This document shows positions 1-7,628 of a stretch of 64,000 nt of DNA, in pieces; the first letter of the stretch is position 1, and each line of letters starts with the position of its first letter. Origin of the DNA: Streptomyces olivaceoviridis (GTDB lineage: Bacteria; Actinomycetota; Actinomycetes; Streptomycetales; Streptomycetaceae); NCBI RefSeq assembly GCF_014650115.1, contig NZ_BMUI01000003.1, positions 124,001-188,000 on the forward strand, read 5' to 3'. The translations under genes and the position numbers were made by a program. The notes below the pieces were generated by a model. The model saw nothing but the letters and a program-made list of their open reading frames with translations, was not told where the DNA came from and made no database searches.

Positions 1-2430
1 CCCGGCCAGCTCCTGCGCGATCCCCTCCGGGGGCACCGGCGGCGCGACCTGCACCGGCTGCAGCGGCGCCCGCACCGGCGCGGGCCGTGCGGGACCGTCC
101 GCCACCTGGTGCAACTCGCCCTGATGCGCCAGCAACTGCCGCATGCCCTGCTGCCGGCTCGCGTGGTCCGTGCCGTACGGCGCGATGCTCGCGATCCTCG
201 CCTGCGGCCACTGCTCCCGGATCATCCGCGCGCAGTACGCCCCCGGCAGCTCGCACGACTCCAGCTCCGTGTGCAGCTCCAGCACCTGGTCCGGCGGCAC
301 GTTCATGGCCCGCAGCTCGTGGAAGATCTGCCACTCCGGGTGCGGCGTCCCCGGCGCCGAACGCCGGATCAACTGCTGCTCGGACCCGTCCTGCGCGCGG
401 TACCGCAGCACGGCCTGGTAACCGGGCCCGACCGTCGGCTGCCCCTGCTGCGGATACCCGTACGCCGCCCCCTGCCCGGACAAGGGCCCACCCGGAGGCA
501 TGGGGGGCTGGACACCGGGAGCGCTGGGGGGCATACCGGGGGCGCCGGGAGGCGTAGGGGGCTGGACGCCGGGAGCGCCCGGAGGCATGCCGGGGCCCGG
601 CGGCATGGGCGGCTGACCGCCCGGAGCGCCGGGAGGCATGGCGGAGGCGCCCGGTGCCGGGGGCACACCCGGGGCGCCGGGCGGGGTGGGCATGCCCGGG
701 GCGCCCGGCATACCGGGGGCGGGCGGCGGGGGTGCGCCAGGCCCGGCCACCGGCGGAGCGGCCAGGACGGTTGCCGCGTGGTGCACGGCACCCTGAGCGG
801 AGGGAGCTCCGGGGGTTCCCGGAGCGCTCGGAGGCTGCGGGGCGCCAGGGGTTCCCGGAGCGCTCGGAGGCTGCGGGGCGCCGGGGGCGGCCGGACGGCC
901 GGAGGCAGCCGGGGGCTGGGGCACGCCGGGAGTCCCTGGGGCGCCGGGGGCCCCAGGGGCACCGGACGGGTTCGGCATGCCCGGCGCGCCCGATGCGCCC
1001 GGATGCTGCGGTGCCGGCCCGCCCAGCCGGCTCGGGTCGGCCAGGACCGTGGCCGCGTGGTGCACACCACCCGGCGCCTGCGCCCCGTCCGCGTTCCCCT
1101 GACCGACCTGCGCCTCCGGGCCCTCCGGCCCGAGCGACGACACGAGCCGCGTCGGCACGTACCCGCCCGCGGGCGGGGGCGGCGTGGCCGCGCTCCCCGG
1201 CGTACCCGGCGGCGGAGGCGGCGCGCCTGCCCCACCGCGCCCCTTCTTCGGTGGCGCCGCCTTGCTCGTCGCGGCGTCCGCGATCTCCCCCGCGTTCGGC
1301 GCCAGCCGACGCGCGGGCTCACCCGGGGCCACCGGAGGCGGCGGCGCCTGCGGATAGCCGTACGCCGGAGCGCCCGGCGCACCGGCGGGCGCGGGGGGCG
1401 GAGGCGGAGTGCCCTGCGCCGGCGGATAGGGCGGTACGCCCGCCGGGGGCGTACCCGGGGCCGGCGGAACGTGCGGATGACCGTACGCCGGCGTGCCCGG
1501 CGGCGGTGGGGGCATGCTGCCCTGTCCGACGCCCGGCGCACCCGGCGGGACAGGCGCCCCCGGTGCGCCACCCTGCGCACCCGGCAGATCGAGCGCCGGC
1601 GCGACCGCCGTCGGCGGCAACTGGCTGCCGCCCGACATCAGCGCGGTCGGCGCGTCCGGCGCGACCGCGGGCGGACGCGGCGCCTCGTCCGCGTCGCCCA
1701 ACGGCGGAGCGAACACCGTCGCGGGCAGCGGCACGGAACGGTCGTCCTCACCCGGCCCGGCGTTCGTGTCGGTACCGGCCCACGGCGTGGCCCCCGCGGG
1801 CACATCCGCTCCCACGGGCACCCCGGCCCGCGTCCCGGCCACTCCGGGGCCGCCGGAGGAGGCCGCACCCGACGCCGTACCACCGGCCGTACCCCCGGCA
1901 GGGGCCAGGCCACCGGCCGTACCCCCGGCAGGGGCCAGGCCACCGGCCGTACCCCCGGCAGGAGTCATGCCACCGGCCGGAGCCGAACTCCGGTCGGCGG
2001 GCGCCTCCGCGGCCGAGCCCGGCGAACCCGCCCCCTCCGTCCGCCGCTCCCCCAGCCCCAGCTTGTCCGCCGCCTCCTGCAACCACTCCGGAGGAGTCAG
2101 CAGGAACGACGTCTGGTTCAGGTCCAACCGCGCGGGGGCAGGCGCCGGCACCGCGTCCCGCGGCTCGTCGGCGCGGCCGTACTCCTCCTCGTACCGGCGG
2201 ATCACCTCACCCACCGGCAGCGCGGGCCACAGCGTCGCCTCCCCGCTGTCCCGGGCGATGACCAGCCGCTGGCCGCCCGCGTCCGAACGCGGACCCTCCG
2301 CCCGGTCCTCGCCCCACACCACGAACCCCAGCTCGAACTCCCGCACCCGCACCTCACGGTGCTGGTACGCGGGCACGTCGCCGTTGATCCACTCCTCGGC
2401 GCGCTCCTGCGCCTGCGCGTACGTCACCAT
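1..2430 (-). CDS. Imm35-like / deaminase-domain protein, probably SUKH-4 family (3' end outside window)
   Basis: Partial gene: the ATG at 2430 is in the window, the stop lies beyond base 1, and 810 codons are visible. Residues 1-95 resemble an Imm35/YrhB-like immunity domain (start MVTYAQAQERAEEWI, then an LVIARDSGEATLWP strand). A conserved patch LNQTSFLLTPPEWLQ is followed by about 450 residues of Pro/Gly/Ala-rich low-complexity linker. Near the window edge a folded domain resumes with H697-P-E699 and C726-x6-C733 (SCELPGAYC), the zinc-ligand pattern of the nucleic-acid deaminase superfamily. From memory, Streptomyces relatives carry a C-terminal SUKH-4 domain; it would fall outside the window and is not seen. 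The start lies 10 nt after the stop of the WHH/SUKH gene, so the two form one operon. No signal peptide is visible. Deaminase activity is inferred from motif spacing only. Confidence 0.75.
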   Translation of the reverse strand, partial: MVTYAQAQERAEEWINGDVPAYQHREVRVREFELGFVVWGEDRAEGPRSDAGGQRLVIARDSGEATLWPALPVGEVIRRYEEEYGRADEPRDAVPAPAPARLDLNQTSFLLTPPEWLQEAADKLGLGERRTEGAGSPGSAAEAPADRSSAPAGGMTPAGGTAGGLAPAGGTAGGLAPAGGTAGGTASGAASSGGPGVAGTRAGVPVGADVPAGATPWAGTDTNAGPGEDDRSVPLPATVFAPPLGDADEAPRPPAVAPDAPTALMSGGSQLPPTAVAPALDLPGAQGGAPGAPVPPGAPGVGQGSMPPPPPGTPAYGHPHVPPAPGTPPAGVPPYPPAQGTPPPPPAPAGAPGAPAYGYPQAPPPPVAPGEPARRLAPNAGEIADAATSKAAPPKKGRGGAGAPPPPPGTPGSAATPPPPAGGYVPTRLVSSLGPEGPEAQVGQGNADGAQAPGGVHHAATVLADPSRLGGPAPQHPGASGAPGMPNPSGAPGAPGAPGTPGVPQPPAASGRPAAPGAPQPPSAPGTPGAPQPPSAPGTPGAPSAQGAVHHAATVLAAPPVAGPGAPPPPAPGMPGAPGMPTPPGAPGVPPAPGASAMPPGAPGGQPPMPPGPGMPPGAPGVQPPTPPGAPGMPPSAPGVQPPMPPGGPLSGQGAAYGYPQQGQPTVGPGYQAVLRYRAQDGSEQQLIRRSAPGTPHPEWQIFHELRAMNVPPDQVLELHTELESCELPGAYCARMIREQWPQARIASIAPYGTDHASRQQGMRQLLAHQGELHQVADGPARPAPVRAPLQPVQVAPPVPPEGIAQELAG
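812..883. repeat. Two tandem 36-bp repeats in the Pro-rich linker
   Basis: Two near-identical 36-bp units (812-847 and 848-883) differ only at the last base. They encode repeated P-S-A-P-G-T-P-G-A-P-Q type segments of the linker. The period is a multiple of three, so copy-number change keeps the reading frame. Confidence 0.85.
1881..1970. repeat. Three tandem 30-bp repeats in the linker
   Basis: Units at 1881-1910, 1911-1940 and 1941-1970. The first two are identical and the third differs by a few bases at its end. Each encodes a ten-residue block of the form GLAPAGGTAG on the minus strand. This is an in-frame minisatellite likely to vary between strains. Confidence 0.9.
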
Positions 2431-2440
2431 CGCTCGCAGC

Positions 2441-3481
2441 TCACTCCCCCACCGGGCCGGAAGACGCCGAGCCGGAAGACACCGGGACGACACGGGCGAA
2501 ACCGCCGTCCACCATCAGATGGGCCACCGTCTCCAACTCCGGCGGGCTGCCGGCCAGCCGGGACAGGAACGCGTCGAAATCGTCGCCGCACGGCAGCAGC
2601 AGACGCTCCACCCGCTCCCCCGGCGACCACGACGGATCGACGTCCCGCACATCGTCGTACGCGCAGAACCACACCGAACCGACCCGCTCGCCCCTCACCT
2701 TCACCGCGAGCAGCCCGCCCTGCACGAAGGTCACACCCAGGTAGTCCTTCGTCAGATGGTCGCGCAGGCACTTGTTCACGTACACCAGGTCATTGACCGC
2801 CGCCTCGTCCCGCACCGTGAAGAACGGCTGGTCCAGCAGCAGCCCCAACTCGGCGTCCAGCGCCGTGCCGACCGGCGCGCACCCGCCCGCCGCCTTCAGG
2901 AACGAGCGATAGGCGCCCGGCAGCCGGTAACCGAGGTCCTCCTCGACGCCCTGCACCTGCGCCTCCGTCACCGCCACACCCGACTTCGGCAGCCCGAAAT
3001 GCGCCGGCCGCGACTCCTGCAACGGCCGCGTACCGCGCTTGCCGTGGTCCACCGCCGCCGTCGCCACCCCACCGTGATGCCGCAGCAGCGCCTTCACCTC
3101 GACCGGCACCAGCTCCAACCGCCGCGTACCCGCCACGTGATGCCACGTCCAGCCGTGCGGCGTCGCCACATCCGGCACCGTGTCCCACAGCTCGTGCCGC
3201 GCCGCCGCCAGCGCCGCGTTCGCCGACACGTAGTCCGTCAGCCGCAGTTCGTCGACCCCGAAACCCTCCGGCGGCTCGGCGATCTCCACCGCCACGCGCG
3301 CGTACGGCGAGAAATCCGGGTAACCCCGCTCATCGACGCGTACCCCTCTCGGGTGACGTGCCGCCCGGACCGGATCCGGGAAGTGCACGACCTGCCCGGC
3401 GTAGGCCGCGTTCGGCGGCGCGGCTTGTCCACCGGCCTGGCCGCTGGGCGGCGCACCCAGCCCGAGCCGACCTGTCGTCAT
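2441..3481 (-). CDS. WHH-nuclease-like domain fused to SUKH (SMI1/KNR4) domain
   Basis: 346 aa. The ATG at 3481 was chosen over an upstream in-frame start because an AGGGG Shine-Dalgarno sits just before it and the upstream extension is low-complexity. Residues 45-140 end in GWTWHH (W113-H114-H115), a leucine/valine strand and H135-H136-G-G, the signature order of WHH nucleases of the HNH/Endo VII superfamily found as polymorphic-toxin tips. Residues about 165-330 are a SUKH domain (acidic GVEEDLGYRLPGAYRSFL entry, C-terminal F-D-A-F-L). SUKH proteins are known immunity factors for nucleic-acid-degrading toxins, so toxin-like and immunity-like modules share one polypeptide. It is the first gene of an operon with the deaminase-domain gene. 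No secretion signal or WXG domain is present. The domain assignment is by eye; whether the nuclease is active is unknown. Confidence 0.8.
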   Translation of the reverse strand: MTTGRLGLGAPPSGQAGGQAAPPNAAYAGQVVHFPDPVRAARHPRGVRVDERGYPDFSPYARVAVEIAEPPEGFGVDELRLTDYVSANAALAAARHELWDTVPDVATPHGWTWHHVAGTRRLELVPVEVKALLRHHGGVATAAVDHGKRGTRPLQESRPAHFGLPKSGVAVTEAQVQGVEEDLGYRLPGAYRSFLKAAGGCAPVGTALDAELGLLLDQPFFTVRDEAAVNDLVYVNKCLRDHLTKDYLGVTFVQGGLLAVKVRGERVGSVWFCAYDDVRDVDPSWSPGERVERLLLPCGDDFDAFLSRLAGSPPELETVAHLMVDGGFARVVPVSSGSASSGPVGE

Positions 3482-3769
3482 GGCGGTTGCCCCCTGCGGC
3501 GTTCTCTCTGGCCTGAACGGCGGTGTCGATCGCGGATGGCGACAGCCTATGCGGTACGCCACCCCCGGTCACCGGCCCACCGCATCCCCGCCCCGGCACC
3601 CGTCGGCCCCCACCGGCACCCCCCGCCCCGCACCATCGTGACCAGCCGTCACCCCACCGTCACAACCCGCCCGGACACGGGCGTGTCGCACCGCCCCAGC
3701 TTTCCCACCAGCCACGGCATTTGGCACCCTGTGTCCTTCGGGGGGATGCCCGGGGAGGGAAGAACGACC

Positions 3770-4285
3770 ATGAATGCTCTGCGGACCGGAGGTACCGACG
3801 TGCGGGCCGGCGACCCTCGCATCGACTGGAGCAGCACCGACACACCCCCCGTCCCCACCCTCCGGCACCGCCGCGACGGCATCCTGCCCACCGTCGCCGC
3901 CGCCCTCTCCGTCCGCGGCGCCACCCTCACCGGCACCGCCGCCCGCAGCGACCAGCCCCCGGCCCTGCACCCCCTCGTCCAGGACTTCCTCGACACCCTC
4001 ACCAGCGACCAGCGCGACCGCTTCACCGGCCGCTGCGCCGAGACCATCCTCATCTCCCGGCACATCGCCGCCGCCGACGCCGCCCGCAGCAAACGCGCCG
4101 CCCGCAGACCCATGACCAACGGCGAAGCCCGCAAGGCCCTCAAACACGCCAAACTCACCGCCCGCCGCATACGCGAGGACGGCGACCCCCTCCACGGCAG
4201 CTTCGCCGCCCCCTGCCGCGCCTGCACCGCCCTCAGCGCCCACTTCGGCGTCCGCGTCGTCGACTCCACCGCGACCGGCGACTGA
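3770..4285 (+). CDS. YwqJ-related putative deaminase
   Basis: 171 aa; ATG at 3770 preceded by a GGGGAGGGA ribosome-binding site. The deaminase-fold signature is present: C89-A-E91 (zinc ligand plus proton-shuttle glutamate, in FTGRCAE) and C149-R-A-C152 as the second zinc-binding pair. This matches the YwqJ-like nucleic-acid deaminase family found at the C-termini of polymorphic toxins; here it stands alone, without a trafficking domain. It is divergent from the WHH/SUKH gene across a 288-nt intergenic region and followed after 69 nt by a SUKH-3 gene, its likely immunity partner. Codon third positions are almost all C. The substrate (RNA, DNA or free nucleotide) cannot be read from sequence. 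Confidence 0.82.
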   Translation: MNALRTGGTDVRAGDPRIDWSSTDTPPVPTLRHRRDGILPTVAAALSVRGATLTGTAARSDQPPALHPLVQDFLDTLTSDQRDRFTGRCAETILISRHIAAADAARSKRAARRPMTNGEARKALKHAKLTARRIREDGDPLHGSFAAPCRACTALSAHFGVRVVDSTATGD

Positions 4286-4354
4286 CCCCCGGCACGCACC
4301 GGCCACCACCGGCCACCACCGGAACCACCAGCACGCACGACGATCGAAGGGCAG

Positions 4355-4849
4355 ATGCACCCCGACCGCACCTCCACCACCCGCTTCCCCGTACCCGTCG
4401 ACGCCGCCCTGCGCGCCGCCGGCTGGCAACCCGGACGCTGGGACATAAAGCAGGCCGAGATCTGGGCCGACGCCCTGCGCGAACACACCTCACCCGCCGG
4501 ACACCGGCACACCGTGTTCCCCGCCGCCGTCGAAGCCTGGGCCGAGTTCGGCGGCCTGCGCATCACCCCCGCAGGCCCCGGCCGCCAGATCGCCCCCGCC
4601 GGCCTCCACGTCGACCCCCTCCACGGCCTCCACCACGCCCGCACCCTCGGCGACCTCGGCCGCGCCCTCGGCACCGAACTCAGCCCCCTCGGCGAGGAGA
4701 CCGACAACGCCGCCCTCGTCGCCATCGACGCCGAAGGCCGCGTCTACACCATCGACCACACCGGCGACTGGTACCTCGGCCCCGACATCGACCACGCCCT
4801 GGCCACCCTCATCACCGGCATCCAACCGATCCGCCTCACAGCCGGCTGA
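4355..4849 (+). CDS. SUKH-3 domain immunity-like protein
   Basis: 164 aa; ATG at 4355 with GAAGG 5 nt upstream. The sequence follows the SUKH-3 pattern: ALRAAGWQPGRW near the N-terminus, a central EFGGLRI turn, then ALVAIDAEGRVYTIDHTG and a closing hydrophobic helix. SUKH-3 proteins are predicted immunity factors for deaminase and nuclease toxins, and this one directly follows the YwqJ deaminase gene on the same strand, a classic toxin-then-immunity order. Soluble, no TM segments. It is convergent with the histidine-kinase gene 212 nt downstream; that gap shows no gene. Confidence 0.85.
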   Translation: MHPDRTSTTRFPVPVDAALRAAGWQPGRWDIKQAEIWADALREHTSPAGHRHTVFPAAVEAWAEFGGLRITPAGPGRQIAPAGLHVDPLHGLHHARTLGDLGRALGTELSPLGEETDNAALVAIDAEGRVYTIDHTGDWYLGPDIDHALATLITGIQPIRLTAG

Positions 4850-5061
4850 CCCCACGGCACACGCCACGGCCGGCCCACACCCCGGCACACGTCACCCCGC
4901 CGGTTGACACCCGGTACACGCCACCGCCGCGCGACCGCCCCGGTACGCCTCACCGTCGGCCCCCACCCCGATACGCCGCAGCACCGGGCCGACCGCCCGC
5001 CGGCACCGGCGCCCGGCGACCCTCCCCCCGCATGCCCCCACCAGGACGAGGCCGCCCGCCC

Positions 5062-6372
5062 CTACGCCGGAATCACCGCCGACACCCGGAAACCCCCCGC
5101 GTCCGTCGGACCCGACACGAACACCCCGCCCAGCGCCACGACCCGCTCCCGCATCCCCACCAGGCCGTTCCCACCCGACGGCAGCCCCGCCGCCGACGCC
5201 GACGCCGGCTCCGGCGGCGGCCCGTTCTCCACCTGCATCGCGATCTCCGACACCCGGTGCGCCAACCGCACACGCGTCTTCGCACCCGCCGCGTGCTTGT
5301 GGACGTTCGTCAACGCCTCCTGCACCACCCGGTACGCCGTCTGCTCGACCTCCGCCGCATACGGCCGCACCTCCCCCTCGACCGACAGATCCACCACCAT
5401 CCCCGCCGCGGCCGACTGCCCGATCAACTCGTCCAGCTCCGACAGACACGGCCCCTCCACCGCCCCCTCCGCCTCGGCCACCCGGGAAGCCGCCGCGGCA
5501 GCCGCCTCCCCCACCACCGCCAACGGCGCCGACGCCGCACGCCGGCCCGCGCCCTCCCCCGCCCGCAGCACCCCCAGCATCTCCCGCAACTCGGTCAACG
5601 CCTGCCGCCCCATGTCCCCGACCAGCGCGGCGTTCCGCACCGCCTTCTCCGGATCCTTCCGGGCCACCGCCTGCAACGCCGCCGCGTGCACCACCATCAG
5701 ACTCACCCGGTGCGCGACCACGTCATGCATCTCCCGGGCGATCCGCGTCCGCTCCTCGTTGCGCGCCCACTCGGCCCGCTCCTCCGCCCGCTCCGCGAGC
5801 AACTGGAGCTCCCGCTCCAGACTGTCCGCCCGCTCCCGCAAGCTCTCCATCAACCGCCGCCGCGCCCCCACGTACAGCCCCAGCAACACCGGCGGAGCCG
5901 TCAGCCCCAACGCCGTCGTCACCGCCGCGAACGGCACGAACCAGTCACCCAGCGTCAGGTCCCCGCGCGACGTGCCCTGCCGCACCCGCACGAACGTCAC
6001 CACCGCCGTCCCCAGCAGCGACATCCCCGTCAACGCCCCGATGATCCGCCGCGGCAGCTCACACGCGGCCAGCGTGTACAGACCGACCACGCCCATCAGG
6101 AAACCCATCTGGGCCGGCGTGATCGCGATCGCCACCAGCACCACCGCGATCGGCCACTTCCGGCGCACCAGCAGCACCGAACCGGCGATCAGACCGAACA
6201 CGATCCCCACGGACACCGGGATCCCCGCGTCCCGCGCGAACGGAATCCCCTCCGCCGCGCACTCCAGAGCGGACACCAGCGCGAGGCCCCCGTCGAACAC
6301 CGCACTGCGCCGCCTCACCCACCACCAAGGGCCGGTCAGCGCCCTCTCGTGGTCTTCCCCCGTCGTGGTCAT
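5062..6372 (-). CDS. NarL-family sensor histidine kinase (orphan)
   Basis: 436 aa; ATG at 6372. The N-terminal half has about five to six hydrophobic segments (residues 25-165), then a coiled coil (about 172-207) with ESLRERADSLERELQLL. The HisKA_3 dimerisation box has phospho-acceptor H216 in REMHDVVAHRVSLM, and an ATPase domain follows with the N-box QEALTNVHKHA and a GNGLVGMRER G-box. Short linkers between the TM segments suggest sensing at or within the membrane. No response-regulator gene is adjacent, which is unusual for this class, since NarL-type kinases are normally paired. It is divergent from the HTH gene (160-nt gap). Confidence 0.9.
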   Translation of the reverse strand: MTTTGEDHERALTGPWWWVRRRSAVFDGGLALVSALECAAEGIPFARDAGIPVSVGIVFGLIAGSVLLVRRKWPIAVVLVAIAITPAQMGFLMGVVGLYTLAACELPRRIIGALTGMSLLGTAVVTFVRVRQGTSRGDLTLGDWFVPFAAVTTALGLTAPPVLLGLYVGARRRLMESLRERADSLERELQLLAERAEERAEWARNEERTRIAREMHDVVAHRVSLMVVHAAALQAVARKDPEKAVRNAALVGDMGRQALTELREMLGVLRAGEGAGRRAASAPLAVVGEAAAAAASRVAEAEGAVEGPCLSELDELIGQSAAAGMVVDLSVEGEVRPYAAEVEQTAYRVVQEALTNVHKHAAGAKTRVRLAHRVSEIAMQVENGPPPEPASASAAGLPSGGNGLVGMRERVVALGGVFVSGPTDAGGFRVSAVIPA

Positions 6373-6532
6373 GGCTCCAGCCTACGGGCGTCGGCTGCGG
6401 CATTTCCGGTGACTTTCGCCTACCTCCACACGCCACCCTTGGTAACCGAACGACCCCGAAACCACCCGCTATCCCTCGAACTGGTGAACCTCGACCGTTC
6501 GACCCTGGAATCCAACATTCCGTCCAGACGGT

Positions 6533-7411
6533 ATGCGTATGGCACATTCACCAGGCAAATACGCCGACTTCGAGACCCTGCGAGAGCAGGCGATCACCCT
6601 CCGCCGCGCCGGCCTGAGCCTCCGCCGGATCCGGGACGAGCTGAAGATCTACAACAACGACATCCTCAACCAACTGGTGAACGGCGAACCGCCGCCGGAG
6701 TGGACGAAGCGCCCGAGGGCGAAGGACGACCTGCGAGCGCGGACGCGGGAACTACGGCTCCAGGGCTGGACGTACGACCGGATCGAAGCGGAACTGGGCT
6801 GCTCGCGCAGCTCCGTGTCGCTGTGGGTGCGGGATCTGCCGAGGCCGGAGCGCCGACGAACCCCCCAGGAGGCAGCGGCCATCGCCCGCAAGGGCTGGGA
6901 GGAGAAGCTGCGCATCCGGGACGAGGAGCGGCGACGGACGAAGGAAGAGGCCAAGCGGTCGATCGGCGAGCTGTCGACGCGCGAGCTGTTCCTGGTGGGC
7001 GTGGGCCTGTACTGGGCCGAGGGCGGCAAGGACAAGCCGTACGACCGCCGGGAGAACGTCGTCTTCGTGAACAGCGACCCCGGAATGATCAGGGTCTTCC
7101 TGGCGTGGCTCGACCTGCTCCAAGTGGAGCGGGAGCGCCTGCGGTTCACCGTGATGATCCATGAGCATGCCGACGTGGGCGGAGCCGAGCGCTACTGGGC
7201 CGACCTGGTCGGCGCCGACCCCTCCATGTTCAACAAGACGGCGCTCAAGAAGCACAACCCGAAGACGGTGCGCAAGAACGCCGGTGACGGTTACCGCGGC
7301 TGCCTCGTGATCAAAGTCCTGAAGGGCGCCGACTTGTACCGTCGCATCGAAGGCTCCTGGTACGGCATAGTGGAGGCCGTGCACGAAGCCGATCAATTGA
7401 ATCGGACATAA
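6533..7411 (+). CDS. HTH protein with LAGLIDADG-like C-terminal domain
   Basis: 292 aa from ATG 6533; an in-frame ATG at 6539 is an equally good start and neither has a clear ribosome-binding site. Residues 10-50 (LREQAITLRRAGLSLRRI) and 68-105 (LRLQGWTYDRIEAELGCSRSSVSLWV) look like two resolvase/Xre-type helix-turn-helix units. From about 145 the protein changes to ELFLVGVGLYWAEGGK, with VVFVNSDPGMI, FTVMIHEHAD and late K/N-rich positions, resembling a single LAGLIDADG homing-endonuclease-type repeat with an acidic residue at the helix end. It ends 12 nt before tRNA-Gln, a typical site for mobile or intron-derived endonuclease genes. Whether it cuts DNA or regulates is not known; I treat it as an LAGLIDADG-like DNA-binding protein. 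Confidence 0.6.
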   Translation: MRMAHSPGKYADFETLREQAITLRRAGLSLRRIRDELKIYNNDILNQLVNGEPPPEWTKRPRAKDDLRARTRELRLQGWTYDRIEAELGCSRSSVSLWVRDLPRPERRRTPQEAAAIARKGWEEKLRIRDEERRRTKEEAKRSIGELSTRELFLVGVGLYWAEGGKDKPYDRRENVVFVNSDPGMIRVFLAWLDLLQVERERLRFTVMIHEHADVGGAERYWADLVGADPSMFNKTALKKHNPKTVRKNAGDGYRGCLVIKVLKGADLYRRIEGSWYGIVEAVHEADQLNRT

Positions 7412-7422
7412 CGCACCAACCA

Positions 7423-7493
7423 TCCCGGATCGTCTAAGGGCAGGACAAACGGTTTTGGTCCGTTGAATGAGGGTTCGAATCCTTCTCCGGGAG
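7423..7493 (+). tRNA. tRNA-Gln (UUG)
   Basis: Cloverleaf by eye: acceptor 7423-7429 pairs with 7486-7492 (TCCCGGA/TCCGGGA), D-arm from 7432, anticodon stem AACGG (7448-7452) with CCGTT (7460-7464), loop TTTTGGT with anticodon TTG at 7455-7457, T-arm with GTTCGAATC, and discriminator G at 7493. CCA is not encoded. A hairpin terminator follows at 7518. Confidence 0.95.
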
Positions 7494-7517
7494 CTCACAG
7501 CACACAAACCCTAGGTT

Positions 7518-7552
7518 CGGGCCCTGACCGGTAACACCACCGTCAGGGCCCG
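7518..7552 (+). terminator. Hairpin terminator after tRNA-Gln
   Basis: A perfect 11-bp stem (7518-7528 with 7542-7552, CGGGCCCTGAC/GTCAGGGCCCG) with a 13-nt loop and no U-tract, as is common in Streptomyces. It separates the tRNA from glmU. Confidence 0.75.
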
Positions 7553-7628
7553 CACTCATGTCCCCCTCAACCCGCCCCGGTATCCTGCGGCTGTCACCCC
7601 CACCCATCCACAGCCGAAGGGCAACCCC

